Notes: generated by a model not told the origin, from the letters alone. 64,000 bases of DNA from Streptomyces sp. NBC_01478 (GCF_036227225.1 NZ_CP109444.1:11885501-11949500), one strand, 5' to 3'; shown: positions 45,876-54,760, numbered from the stretch's first letter. Program-made: numbers and translations.

Positions 45876-47399
45876 ATGGAGACACAGAGCGCGGCACCCG
45901 CGGCCGGGCCGAGCTCGGGGCCGGCCGCCGCCAACCCGCGACGGTGGCTGATCCTCGCCGTCATCTGCACCGCCTACCTCATGGTCGGTGTCGACCTGAC
46001 CGTGGTGAACCTCGCCCTGCCCTCCGCACAGCAGGCCCTGCACTTCACCGACGCCGACCGGCAGTGGATCGTCACCGCCTACGCGCTGCCCTTCGGCAGC
46101 CTCCTGCTGTTCTGCGGACGCCTGTCCGACCTGATCGGCCGCAAGCAGACCTTCCTCATCGGCCTCAGCGGCTTCGCGGCCGCCTCCGCCGTCGGCGGCG
46201 CCGCCACCAGCTTCGGGATGCTGGTCACCGCCCGCGCCTTCCAGGGCGCCTTCGCCGCGATGCTGGCACCGGCCGCACTGGCCCTGCTGGCGACGACGTT
46301 CACCGACCCGAAGGAGAAGGGCAAGGCCTTCGGCATCTTCAGCGCGGTCGCCGCCGCCGGCACCGGCCTGGGACTCATCCTCGGCGGGGCACTGACCTCC
46401 GGCCTGAACTGGCGCTGGTGCCTCTACATCAACCTCCTGTTCGCCGGCCTCGCCCTCGTCGGCGGCCTGCTCCTGCTGGAGCGCCAGCCCAAGACCGGCG
46501 CCCGGATGGACATCCCCGGCGTCCTGCTGGCCTCGGGCGGCATGTTCTGCGTGGTCTACGGCTTCTCCAACGCCGCCGAGCACAGCTGGCACACCCCCTC
46601 CACCTGGGGCGTCCTGGCTGCCGGCGCGGCACTGCTGCTGCTGTTCTCCTTCTGGCAGACCCGCGCCTCCCACCCGCTGCTGCCGCCCCGGGTCGTCCTG
46701 GACCGCAACCGCGCAGGCGCCTACCTCACCACCCTGTTCGTGGGCACCGGCACCTTCGGCGTGATGCTGTTCCTCGTCTACTACATGCAGACCGACCTCG
46801 GGTACTCGGCCATCGAGTCCGGCATCGCCCTGCTGCCGATGCTCGTGTTCACCGCGGTCGGCGCCAACGTCAGCGCCGTCAAACTCATGCCGAAGTACGG
46901 ACCGCGCCCGCTGGTCACCACCGGCCTGCTGCTGGGCGCGGCCGGCATGGCCTGGCTGACCGGCATCGGCCTCGACTCCGGCTACGCCGCCCACCTGATG
47001 GGCCCGGTCACCGCCGTGGGCCTGGGCCTGGGCCTCATCTACGGCGCGGCCCTGCGCACCGGCACCGCCGGAGTGGCCCTCAAGGACACCGGCATCGCCT
47101 CCGCGTGCGTGAGCACCGGCCAGCAGCTCGGCGGCGCCATCGGCACCGCCCTGCTCAACACGATCGCCGCGACCGCGACCGGCACCTGGTTCGAGGACCA
47201 CGTCCAGTCCACCCCCACCGCGCGCCAGGTCCACCTCGCCTCCATCCACGGCTACACCACCGTCTTCTGGTGGTGCACCGCCGTCTTCGTCGCCGGCGCG
47301 GTCATCGCCGGCCTGATGCTGCGCAGCGGCCCGCTGCCCGCACCCCAGGCCGCCCCGGCCGCCCGGCCCGCCACGAAGCCCGAGGCCGCACAGGCCTGA
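45876..47399 (+). CDS. DHA2-type (EmrB/QacA) MFS exporter
   Basis: A 507-residue, 14-segment MFS protein. WLILAVICTAYLMVGVDLTVVNLALPSAQQAL is the typical first segment (motif D) and GRLSDLIGRKQTF the loop 2-3 motif A. This family exports antibiotics by proton antiport, so product efflux is the likely task. It carries its own ECF41-type promoter, linking it to the sigma factor at 52113. AGGGAGA precedes the ATG. Confidence 0.93.
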   Translation: METQSAAPAAGPSSGPAAANPRRWLILAVICTAYLMVGVDLTVVNLALPSAQQALHFTDADRQWIVTAYALPFGSLLLFCGRLSDLIGRKQTFLIGLSGFAAASAVGGAATSFGMLVTARAFQGAFAAMLAPAALALLATTFTDPKEKGKAFGIFSAVAAAGTGLGLILGGALTSGLNWRWCLYINLLFAGLALVGGLLLLERQPKTGARMDIPGVLLASGGMFCVVYGFSNAAEHSWHTPSTWGVLAAGAALLLLFSFWQTRASHPLLPPRVVLDRNRAGAYLTTLFVGTGTFGVMLFLVYYMQTDLGYSAIESGIALLPMLVFTAVGANVSAVKLMPKYGPRPLVTTGLLLGAAGMAWLTGIGLDSGYAAHLMGPVTAVGLGLGLIYGAALRTGTAGVALKDTGIASACVSTGQQLGGAIGTALLNTIAATATGTWFEDHVQSTPTARQVHLASIHGYTTVFWWCTAVFVAGAVIAGLMLRSGPLPAPQAAPAARPATKPEAAQA

Positions 47400-47615
47400 C
47401 ACCTCCACCCTCCACCACCCGCCCCCTCCGGCAGGCCCGCGGGCCGGTGATCCCCGGCCACCACACCGGGCGTCACCGGCCCGCACCGCCGTCCGGCACC
47501 ACCCCGTCCGGCACCGCACGGCCCCTCCCGTACGGCCCTTCCCGCACCGCCACCCGCCCCCGGCACCCCTGCCGCAGCCGCCCCTGCCCCGCCCCAAGAA
47601 GGATGAGGACGCACC

Positions 47616-49058
47616 ATGACGACGCCCCCGCGCTCTCCCGCCGGCTTCGCCTTCGACTTCGACCGCGGCAACTTCTACCGGGACCTGATCGCCGCCGCCG
47701 GCGACTCCTCCGGGCAGCAGCAGGCCATCGCCCCCCAGGACGTGTCCCTGATCGTCTGGGTCCAGGCCGTCATGTGGGCCGCGCGCTTCGACGCCCTGGC
47801 GCCCTACCACCCCACCGCCGTCGGCGTCCACGCCCGCATCGAGCGCCGTCCCGCCGCCGAACGGGCCACCAACCGCAACAAGAACATCGCCGCCCTGTAC
47901 GCCTCCTCCCACGTGGCCAACGCCGTCTATCCCGAACGCGAACACGTCATGCGCCAGATGATGACCGTGCTGGGCCTGGACCCCGACGACACCGCACCCG
48001 ACCCCACCACCCCGGCCGGCATCGGCACCCTCGCCGCAGCGGCCGCCGTCCGCGCACACGCCCACGACGGCATGAACTTCCTCGGCGACCAGGGCCGCAC
48101 CCACCACGGCCACCCCTTCGAGGACTACACCGGCTACCGGCCCGCCAACACCGCCCACGAGCTGACCGACCCGGCCCGCTGGCAGCCCGCGTCCCGCCCG
48201 CACCGCCGCCGCGCCGGCGGCGGACCCGGCGACAAAGGCGCCTTCACCGTCCAGCAGTTCCTCACCCCGCAACTGCGCCTGACCACCCCCTACACCTACC
48301 GGGACCCCGCCCGCTTCGAGCTGGCCCCGCCCGAGCACACCCGCCACCCCGACGCCCCCGCCTACCGGCACAGCGCCGACGAGGTCCTGGCCGCCTCGGC
48401 CGCGCTCGGCGACGAGCAGAAGGCGGCCGCGGAGTTCTTCGACAACACCTACCTCAGCGTCCTGCAGTCGACGAAGGCCGCCGGCCTGGCCCACGACGCG
48501 GACCTCGACCTGGACGGCTGGGTCCAGTTGCTGTTCACCAGCTCCGTCGCCCAGCTCGACGCGCTGATCGCCGCCTGGCACCACAAGCACGCCCACGACG
48601 CCGTCCGCCCCTTCAGCGCGATCCGGCACGTGCACGGCGACAGCCCGGTCACCGCCTGGGGCGGCCCCGGCAGGGGCACGGTCGAGGACCTGCCCGCGAG
48701 CGAGTGGGCCGGCTATCTGCCCCCGGGGGACAGCCCCGAGTACCCCTGCGGCACCACGACCCTGATCGCCGCCGAAGGCCAGGCCGCACGGCGCTTCCTC
48801 GGCGACGACATCCTGGACTGGACCCACACCGTCCCCGCCGGCTCCACCCTGACCGAACCCGGGACCACCCCCGAGAAGGACGTCGACCTGCACTACGCCA
48901 CCTGGAGCGACTTCGCCCGGGAGTGCGCCCGCAGCCGCGTCTGGGCCGGCTCCCACTTCCCCGAGACCACCGAACGCTCCCTCCGCTTCGGCACCCAGTT
49001 CGGCGACCGGGCCCACGACTTCGTCCAGCGCCACGTCAACGGCGACCCCGGCCACTGA
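47616..49058 (+). CDS. Vanadium-dependent haloperoxidase (NapH/Mcl24 type)
   Basis: A 480-residue protein of the vanadium haloperoxidase/PAP2 superfamily. Of the consensus motifs KX6RP, PSGH and SRX5HX3D, the first is intact (K324 to R331-P332), the second reads Y-P-C-G-T at residues 376-380, and the third is S440-R441-x5-H447-x2-E450. In napyradiomycin and merochlorin pathways such enzymes chlorinate naphthoquinones and drive terpene cyclisation with H2O2 and chloride. Only one is present here. The altered second motif may mean a changed reaction. AAGGATGAGG precedes the ATG. Confidence 0.9.
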   Translation: MTTPPRSPAGFAFDFDRGNFYRDLIAAAGDSSGQQQAIAPQDVSLIVWVQAVMWAARFDALAPYHPTAVGVHARIERRPAAERATNRNKNIAALYASSHVANAVYPEREHVMRQMMTVLGLDPDDTAPDPTTPAGIGTLAAAAAVRAHAHDGMNFLGDQGRTHHGHPFEDYTGYRPANTAHELTDPARWQPASRPHRRRAGGGPGDKGAFTVQQFLTPQLRLTTPYTYRDPARFELAPPEHTRHPDAPAYRHSADEVLAASAALGDEQKAAAEFFDNTYLSVLQSTKAAGLAHDADLDLDGWVQLLFTSSVAQLDALIAAWHHKHAHDAVRPFSAIRHVHGDSPVTAWGGPGRGTVEDLPASEWAGYLPPGDSPEYPCGTTTLIAAEGQAARRFLGDDILDWTHTVPAGSTLTEPGTTPEKDVDLHYATWSDFARECARSRVWAGSHFPETTERSLRFGTQFGDRAHDFVQRHVNGDPGH

Positions 49059-49224
49059 CCCCCCGGGCAGGACACCCACCGCCGCGCCCGCGCAGGACGC
49101 GTGAGACGCCGCCGTACGACGGGACGTGACGTCGTACGGCACGCCCCGCACACCCGCCCGTGGCAAAAGAGCACAGCGGCGCACCCGACGGAAGGAAGAC
49201 GGAAGGAGACGCCGTTGACTTCCT

Positions 49225-49244
49225 CCCCCTCCTGAAGGAGGGGG
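49225..49244 (-). ncRNA. Right-end hairpin, probable 3' part of the omega RNA
   Basis: CCCCCTCCT and AGGAGGGGG pair around GA. In IS605-group elements the guide (omega) RNA overlaps the end of tnpB and runs through the right end, so the RNA here should cover roughly 49420 to 49214 on the minus strand. The extent is inference from the family. Confidence 0.5.
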
Positions 49245-49248
49245 ATTC

Positions 49249-50439
49249 CTACGGCTCGCGCTGTAGGGGTTCCTGCTTCAACGCCGACTGCCCGCCAGGA
49301 GAACTCCCTTGAGGTCTTGCACCGGCTCCACAGGCCGAGACGGCCAGCCCGGCCGCCTTGATGTTGCAGGCCGCGTTGATGTCGCGGTCATGTACGGCGC
49401 CGCAGTCGCACGTCCACGCGCGGACGTTCAGCGGCATTTTCGCCGCGACCGTGCCGCAGGCCCCGCACAGCTTCGAGCTGGGGAACCAGCGGTCGATCAC
49501 GACGAGTTCGCGCCCGTACCAGGCGCACTTGTACTCCAGCATCGACCGGAGTTCCGTCCACGACGCGTCCGAGACGGTGCGCGCCAGGGTGTGGTTCTTC
49601 AGCAGGTTACGGACGGTGAGGTCCTCGATCACGACCGTTTGGTTCTCACGGACGAGACGAGTCGACAGCTTGTGCAGGAAGTCGCGGCGCCGGTCGGCGA
49701 TCCGCGCATGCACGCGGGCGACCCTGCGGCAGGCCTTCTCCCGGTTCACCGAGCCCTTCGCCTTGCGCGACAACTCACGCTGCGCCCGGGCCAGCCGCGC
49801 GCGGTCACGCCTCTCATGCTTGGGGTTGGCGACTTTCTCCCCGGTGGACAGCGTCACGAGGGAGGTGATGCCGGCGTCGATGCCAACCGCGTTCTCCGTA
49901 TCCGGAGCCGGGGTAATGCAGTCGTCGCACAGCAGCGACACGAACCAGCGGCCCGCACGGTCACGGGACACGGTCGCCGTGGTCGGCTCGCTGCCCTCCG
50001 GGAGGGGACGCGACCAGCGGATGTCCAGCGGACCGGCCGTCTTGGCCAGCGTCAGACGGCCCTCGCGCCACGTGAAGGCGGAGCGGGTGTACTCGGCCGA
50101 CGCGCGGGATTTCTTCCGGGACTTGAAGCGCGGGTACTTCGTGCGCTTGGCGAAGAAGTTCCCGAACGCCGTCTGGAGGTGGCGCAGCGCCTGCTGGAGC
50201 GGAACCGAGGACACCTCCGTCAGGAAGGCGAGTTCCTCGGTCTTCTTCCACTCCGTCAGCGCGGCCGACGACTGGACGTAGGAGATGCGGCGCTGCTCTC
50301 CGTACCAGGCCCGTGTGCGCTCTTCCAGCGCCTTGTTGTAGACGAAGCGGACGCAGCCGAACGTGCGCGACAGCTCGGCCGCCTGCTCGTCCGTGGGGTA
50401 AAAGCGGTACTTGAACGCCCGCTTGACCTGCCGCGCCAT
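49249..50439 (-). CDS. tnpB: TnpB RNA-guided nuclease
   Basis: A 396-residue TnpB with an intact RuvC triad: D187 (VGIDAGIT), E272 (VVIEDLTV) and D353 (CGAVHDRDINAA). A CxxC ... CxC zinc ribbon (KLCGACG, WTCDCG) lies between the last two. The N-terminus MARQVKRAFKYRFYPTDEQ is typical. TnpB proteins are programmable nucleases that protect their transposon and are ancestors of Cas12. All catalytic residues are present, so it may be active. Start ATG 50439. Confidence 0.95.
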   Translation of the reverse strand: MARQVKRAFKYRFYPTDEQAAELSRTFGCVRFVYNKALEERTRAWYGEQRRISYVQSSAALTEWKKTEELAFLTEVSSVPLQQALRHLQTAFGNFFAKRTKYPRFKSRKKSRASAEYTRSAFTWREGRLTLAKTAGPLDIRWSRPLPEGSEPTTATVSRDRAGRWFVSLLCDDCITPAPDTENAVGIDAGITSLVTLSTGEKVANPKHERRDRARLARAQRELSRKAKGSVNREKACRRVARVHARIADRRRDFLHKLSTRLVRENQTVVIEDLTVRNLLKNHTLARTVSDASWTELRSMLEYKCAWYGRELVVIDRWFPSSKLCGACGTVAAKMPLNVRAWTCDCGAVHDRDINAACNIKAAGLAVSACGAGARPQGSSPGGQSALKQEPLQREP

Positions 50440-50559
50440 GCCTCACGTTCTATCAACTCCCGTGTGAGTGGCGGGTGCCGGCCGGTAGACGGTGGACGCC
50501 GGTCTGCCCTGACGGCGAACCGGCATTCCCTGCCCTGCTTCGCAGGAGCTTCGTTTCCT

Positions 50560-50579
50560 CCCCCGGCTGAAGCCGGGGG
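50560..50579. repeat. Left-end hairpin of the tnpB element
   Basis: CCCCCGGCT and AGCCGGGGG form a 9-bp stem around GA, upstream of tnpB in its own orientation and 21 bp before the ATG of the next + strand gene. Confidence 0.75.
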
Positions 50580-50600
50580 TATCCACGAAGGAGAGCCCCG

Positions 50601-50945
50601 ATGAGCCCCGCCCCACCGCCGCCCCCCGAGCCGCGCACCCACCGCGCCGACCTGACGTCCCGGGCCTGGGCCGAGGCCCTCTCCATGACCCACCCCCATC
50701 CCGATCCCCGTACCCGCTCCGGCTCCGGTTCCGGCCGCGCGCAGCACCCGTACGGCGAACTGGCCGCCGCCGCACTGCACGAGCACAGCGCGCTGTCGGC
50801 GGCCCTGGGCCGGAGCGTCCCGCTCACCGCGCTGGGACCGGCCGGCGGCGGGGTGCGCGCGCTGGCCGCCTTCCTCGCGGTCTACGCCGCCCGGCACGAA
50901 CAGCGCACGGCCCCCGGGCGGCGCGGCGGACGTGACGCCCGCTGA
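50601..50945 (+). CDS. Hypothetical small protein
   Basis: A 114-residue protein of unknown function. The first half is Pro/His/Ser-rich; the second half is Ala-rich and helical (AAAALHEHSALSAALG, VRALAAFLAVYAARHE). The start is well supported by GAAGGAGA, but this site abuts the inserted tnpB element, which may have cut it from its old promoter. It could belong to the haloperoxidase operon. Confidence 0.55.
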   Translation: MSPAPPPPPEPRTHRADLTSRAWAEALSMTHPHPDPRTRSGSGSGRAQHPYGELAAAALHEHSALSAALGRSVPLTALGPAGGGVRALAAFLAVYAARHEQRTAPGRRGGRDAR

Positions 50946-51007
50946 CAGCGCCCGGGACCAGGCGCCCGCGTCCGCCCGCCTCCCCCGCGCGGGCGGACGC
51001 GGGGCCG

Positions 51008-51034
51008 TGTCACCGCCGCGGGGGCTGTCTCGTC
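51008..51034 (+). promoter_or_regulatory. ECF41-type promoter
   Basis: TGTCACC (51008-51014) and CGTC (51031-51034) are 16 bp apart, within the sequence GTGTCAC ... CTCGTCC shared with the sites at 45795 and 51891. It lies 49 bp before the degenerate sigma-like gene. Confidence 0.7.
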
Positions 51035-51083
51035 CGGTGGGGGAGAGGGCACACACCCGGCAGCCGGGCGAGGAGGGGACCGC

Positions 51084-51836
51084 GTGAGCAGGACCGAGGA
51101 GTTCGAGCAGGCACGGCCCCTGCTCTTCGCGATCGCCTACCGGATCCTGGGCAGCCTCGACGGGGCCCGGGACGCCGTGCACACCGCCCGGCAGCGCTAC
51201 GAGGCCGCCCCCGCCGTGCCCGCCGAGCCGCGGGCCTTCCTGTCGGACCTGGTCACCCGGATCGCGGCGGACATGCCGCGCACGGCCCCCGTCCGGGACG
51301 GGGAACACACCGGGCCGCCCCCGCCCGCACCCCCGCCCGCCGACCCCTTCCAGGACCTGGGAGAGCCGGCCGGGCCGCTGTCGGCGTCGGCGGCGGCCGC
51401 CCTGCTGCTGGAGCGGCTGCCCCCGCCCGCCCGCGCGTTCTTCGTCCTGCGGGAGGTCTTCGGACGCACCCTCGCGCAGACCGCGTCGGTGGTGGGCTGC
51501 TCACCGGCGGTCTGCCGCCGTCTGGCCGCCGCCGTCGCCGAGGCGGGCGACACGGTGGGCGGGGCACGGCCCTGGCCCGGACTGATCGCCGGCTCCGCAC
51601 CGGTGGCCCGAGTCCTGGCCGCCGTCGTCCCGGCACTGCTCGCCGTCGGCGTCACCATGGAGCCGCGGCCCCACGGCTCCCGCCCCGGCGCGGTCTTCCG
51701 CGGCACGGACGGCACCGTCCTGGGCGCCCTGACCCTCGACATCCTCGACGGCCGCATCCAGACGGTCCGCTGGGGCGCACCCCCCGCCCCGCCGGCCGTA
51801 CCGGCCCGCCCCCCGCTCCCGGATTCCGCCCCGTGA
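51084..51836 (+). CDS. Degenerate ECF41 sigma-factor paralogue
   Basis: A 250-residue protein whose start (MSRTEEFEQARPLLFAIAYRILGS) and end (VTMEPRPHGSRPGAVF ... TLDILDGRIQTVRWG) clearly match the sigma factor encoded next. Region 2 is poorly kept, the WLPEP and DGGGK motifs of ECF41 are absent, and the first half of the C-terminal SnoaL-like domain is missing; region 4 (RAFFVLREVFGRTLAQTASVVGCSPAVCRRLA) remains. The frame is open, so it may be a working antagonist or decoy rather than debris. The GTG start follows AGGAGGGG. Confidence 0.8.
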   Translation: MSRTEEFEQARPLLFAIAYRILGSLDGARDAVHTARQRYEAAPAVPAEPRAFLSDLVTRIAADMPRTAPVRDGEHTGPPPPAPPPADPFQDLGEPAGPLSASAAAALLLERLPPPARAFFVLREVFGRTLAQTASVVGCSPAVCRRLAAAVAEAGDTVGGARPWPGLIAGSAPVARVLAAVVPALLAVGVTMEPRPHGSRPGAVFRGTDGTVLGALTLDILDGRIQTVRWGAPPAPPAVPARPPLPDSAP

Positions 51837-51890
51837 CCCGCGCCCCGCCCGGCACCCGGGACGGCGGGACCCGCCGCCACCGGCCGGCCG

Positions 51891-51917
51891 TGTCACAGCC
51901 GGCCGGGCTGCCTCGTC
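51891..51917 (+). promoter_or_regulatory. ECF41-type promoter (autoregulatory)
   Basis: TGTCACA (51891-51897) and CGTC (51914-51917) are 16 bp apart and lie 196 bp before the sigma-factor ATG. ECF41 factors typically control their own gene through such a site. Confidence 0.75.
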
Positions 51918-52112
51918 CCGGACTCAGAACACCCCGCCCCGCCCAGCCCCGCGACGACCACCGCCAAGAAGGCCGATATGCCGCACCCCGACCACCGCTC
52001 CCGCACCACCGCCGACCCGCTACGCTCCCGGCAGACAGCACCGGGGCGGCCGGCGCCGGACAGGGCGGGCGCCGCGCACCCGGCGGCGCCAGGGCTTCCC
52101 GAAGGAGCCGGC

Positions 52113-53063
52113 ATGAGCAGGACCGAGGAGTTCGAGGAACTGCGGCCCCTGCTGTTCTCGATCGCCTACCGCATCCTGGGCAGCGTCAGCGAGGCCGAGG
52201 ACGCGGTCCAGGAGTCCTGGCTGCGCTTCACCGCCTCCCCGACCCAGCCCCGCTCCACCAAGGCCTTCCTGTCGACCACCGTCACCCGCATCTCCATCGA
52301 CGTGCTGCGCTCGGCCCGCGCACGGCGCGAGGTGTACGTCGGCCAGTGGCTGCCCGAGCCCCTGCTGGCCGACCCCTACGAGGACCCGGCACGCTCCGCG
52401 GAACTGGCCGACTCGCTCTCCATGGCGGCCCTGCTGCTGCTGGAGAGGCTCTCCCCGCTGGAGCGGGCGGTGTTCGTCCTGCGGGAGGTGTTCTCCTTCG
52501 GCTTCCCCGAGATCGCCTCGGCCCTGGACCGCTCCGAGGCCGCCTGCCGCCAGCTCGTGGTCCGCGCACGGCGCCACATGGAAGAGGGCCGGCCCCGCTT
52601 CGAGGCCGACCGCCAGGAACGCGAGCACCTCGCCGGGCGCTTCTTCGACGCCGTCCGCGACGGCGACGTCGCGTGCCTGCGCGACCTGCTCGCCGCCGAC
52701 GCGCAGATCGTCGGGGACGGCGGCGGCAAGTCCCCGCAGTTGGCGAAGGCCGTCGTCGGCGCCGACAACGTCGCCCGCCTCCTCGCCTCCTACTTCCCGC
52801 CGCTGCTGAGCGTCGACGTCACCATGGAGCCGCACGAGGTCAACGGCCAGCCCGGCGCGATCTTCCGCGACCGCGACGGCAGGGTCCTCAACACCTGGAC
52901 CCTCGACGTCCTGGACGGACGGATCCAGACGATCCGCTCGGTCAGCAACCCCGACAAGCTCGGCCACCTGGGCCCGGTCGCGGACGCCTGGGCCGTCAGC
53001 CGCGAGGCCAACCGGGCCCGCAGGCAGGCCGGCCGGGAATTCCCGCCCGGGGAAAACGGATAA
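52113..53063 (+). CDS. sigJ: ECF41-type sigma factor (SigJ-like)
   Basis: A 316-residue ECF sigma factor with region 2 (about 15-85), region 4 (about 120-175; EREVFSFGFPEIASAL-type helix-turn-helix) and a SnoaL-like C-terminal extension. The ECF41 hallmarks WLPEP (GQWLPEPLL) in the linker and DGGGK in the extension are present. In this group the extension tunes activity without a classic anti-sigma factor, and the genomic partner is often a carboxymuconolactone-decarboxylase-like or oxidoreductase gene; one lies at 56255-56728. GAAGGAG precedes the ATG. Confidence 0.92.
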   Translation: MSRTEEFEELRPLLFSIAYRILGSVSEAEDAVQESWLRFTASPTQPRSTKAFLSTTVTRISIDVLRSARARREVYVGQWLPEPLLADPYEDPARSAELADSLSMAALLLLERLSPLERAVFVLREVFSFGFPEIASALDRSEAACRQLVVRARRHMEEGRPRFEADRQEREHLAGRFFDAVRDGDVACLRDLLAADAQIVGDGGGKSPQLAKAVVGADNVARLLASYFPPLLSVDVTMEPHEVNGQPGAIFRDRDGRVLNTWTLDVLDGRIQTIRSVSNPDKLGHLGPVADAWAVSREANRARRQAGREFPPGENG

Positions 53064-53268
53064 ACCCCTGGGAAACAACGGAGGAGCAATCGAGAAAAAG
53101 CGGGGCGGTAACTGAGCAATATCGGCGGTGACACCACCCCGACGCCCCCTGCACCCTGGTTCATGAACGCGCTCGGCGGCCGGAAGAGAACTCCCCACCG
53201 GAACCTTCCGCACGGAAACTCTTCACGCGACCCGCGAGCGCCGCCACATCGACTGGGGAAGGTCTCGT

Positions 53269-54543
53269 ATGTCGTCCACTCTGCTCGGGATTTCTGACGA
53301 TTTCGACGTCATCGTCATCGGCGGCGGACCCGCCGGTGCGACCACCGCGGGGCTGCTCGCCCAGCGCGGGCGCCGCGTTCTCGTACTCGACCGTGAACGC
53401 TTTCCCCGCTATCACGTCGGGGAGTCCCTCATCCCCGGATTCATGCTGCCCATGGAGGAACTCGGCCTGACCGAGCGCATGGAAGCCAGGGGATTCGAAC
53501 GCAAATACGGCGGCACACTGGTGTGGGGAAACAACGAGATCCCCTGGAACTTCTCGTTCTCCACCGGCGGCCGCATCCCGTACTCCTACCACACACGCCG
53601 CGCCGACCTGGACACGATGATCCTGGACCGGGCCCGCGAACTCGGCGTCACCGTCGTCGAGGAAGCGACCGTCAAGGACACCCTCGAACAGGACGGCCGC
53701 GTCGTCGGCGTCACCTACACACTGCGCGGCCTGCCCGGCGTCCAGGAGGCCAGGGCGTCCCTGGTCATCGACGCCTCCGGCCAGGCCCGCGTCATCGGCC
53801 GCAGGTACTCCGAGATCAACTGGCACGACCAGTTGCAGAACGTCGCGGTGTGGACGTACTTCGACGGCTGCCACCGCCTGCCCGGCGACGAGTGGAGCAA
53901 CATCCTCATCGAGGGCATCAAGGACGGCTGGTTCTGGGGCATCCCCATCGACAAGGGCGTCTTCAGCGTCGGCTACGTGACCCGCTCCGCCACCGCCAGC
54001 GCCGCCGACGCCTCCATGGAAGACCTCTTCGCCTCCGAACTCGCCCAGACCACCAAGCTCAAGGAACTCCTCAAGGACGCCCACCAGACCTCGGGCTACC
54101 GCACCGCCCGCGACTGGTCCTACACCAACGAGCGTTTCTACGGCAACGGCTGGGTCCTGGTCGGCGACGCCGCCGCCTTCGTCGACCCGCTCTTCTCCAC
54201 CGGCGTCGCCCTGGCGACCATGGCCGGCAGCACCCTGTCGAAGATCGTCGACACCATCCTCGAACACCCGGAGATCGAGGAGAAGGCACTGGACCGCTAC
54301 GCCACCGCCTACCGCGACTTCTTCGGCGACATCCGCTACTTCGTGGAGCAGTTCTACGACCGCTCCAAGAGCAAGGGCTTCTACTGGAGCCTGGCCCAGG
54401 AGATCACCGACCCCGGCCGGGAGAACGCCAACGAGGTCGACTTCGTCAAGCTGATCTCCGGGCTCAGCGGCAAACACGCCCTGTTCAACCTCGAGTTCGA
54501 CGACCTCATCGCGGACGCCGAAGCGGCCCCCGCCGCCGGCTGA
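53269..54543 (+). CDS. FADH2-dependent halogenase (NapH2/CmlS-like)
   Basis: A 424-residue flavoprotein. VIVIGGGPAGATTAGLLAQRG is the FAD fold; the halogenase signature WxWxIP is present as WFWGIP (about residues 221-226), followed by the GDAAAFVDPLFSTGVALA segment. The similarity is to halogenases acting on carrier-bound or phenolic substrates and to NapH2 of napyradiomycin, whose task is unsettled. It could chlorinate the naphthoquinone alongside the vanadium enzyme. GGGGAAGG precedes the ATG. The 205 bp upstream (53064-53268) show no promoter I can name. Confidence 0.85.
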   Translation: MSSTLLGISDDFDVIVIGGGPAGATTAGLLAQRGRRVLVLDRERFPRYHVGESLIPGFMLPMEELGLTERMEARGFERKYGGTLVWGNNEIPWNFSFSTGGRIPYSYHTRRADLDTMILDRARELGVTVVEEATVKDTLEQDGRVVGVTYTLRGLPGVQEARASLVIDASGQARVIGRRYSEINWHDQLQNVAVWTYFDGCHRLPGDEWSNILIEGIKDGWFWGIPIDKGVFSVGYVTRSATASAADASMEDLFASELAQTTKLKELLKDAHQTSGYRTARDWSYTNERFYGNGWVLVGDAAAFVDPLFSTGVALATMAGSTLSKIVDTILEHPEIEEKALDRYATAYRDFFGDIRYFVEQFYDRSKSKGFYWSLAQEITDPGRENANEVDFVKLISGLSGKHALFNLEFDDLIADAEAAPAAG

Positions 54544-54760
54544 CACCCCTTCTCACCCCGGGCCGGCCCCCGCCGGACGACGACAGCCCCGGCCCCCGGC
54601 CCACAGCCGGGGGCCGGCGCCGCCCGCCCCCGGCACGCCGTACGGGCGGCCCCGGGCGGGGCCGCGGGACACCCCGCACCACCACGAACGGCCACGGCCA
54701 CGAACGGCCACCAACGACCCACGGCCACGGCTACGACCACGCGCGCGAAAGGGCCCGCTC

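Larger units (their letters stand above)
49214..50590 (-). mobile_element. Solo tnpB element (IS200/IS605 group, IS1341-like)
   Basis: A tnpB gene is flanked by two similar hairpins: right end 49225-49244 and left end 50560-50579, each a 9-bp GC stem around TGAA. No tnpA is present, so it cannot move by itself. It has inserted between the haloperoxidase gene and a short gene at 50601, whose ribosome binding site begins right at the element edge. Exact ends are estimated from the hairpins. Confidence 0.8.

Noticed and set aside
45636..49184. A 1,182-codon minus-strand frame opposite the exporter and haloperoxidase
   Set aside because: Same shadow effect; the Gly/Gln/Ala/Val composition is unnatural and it runs across three well-supported plus-strand genes.
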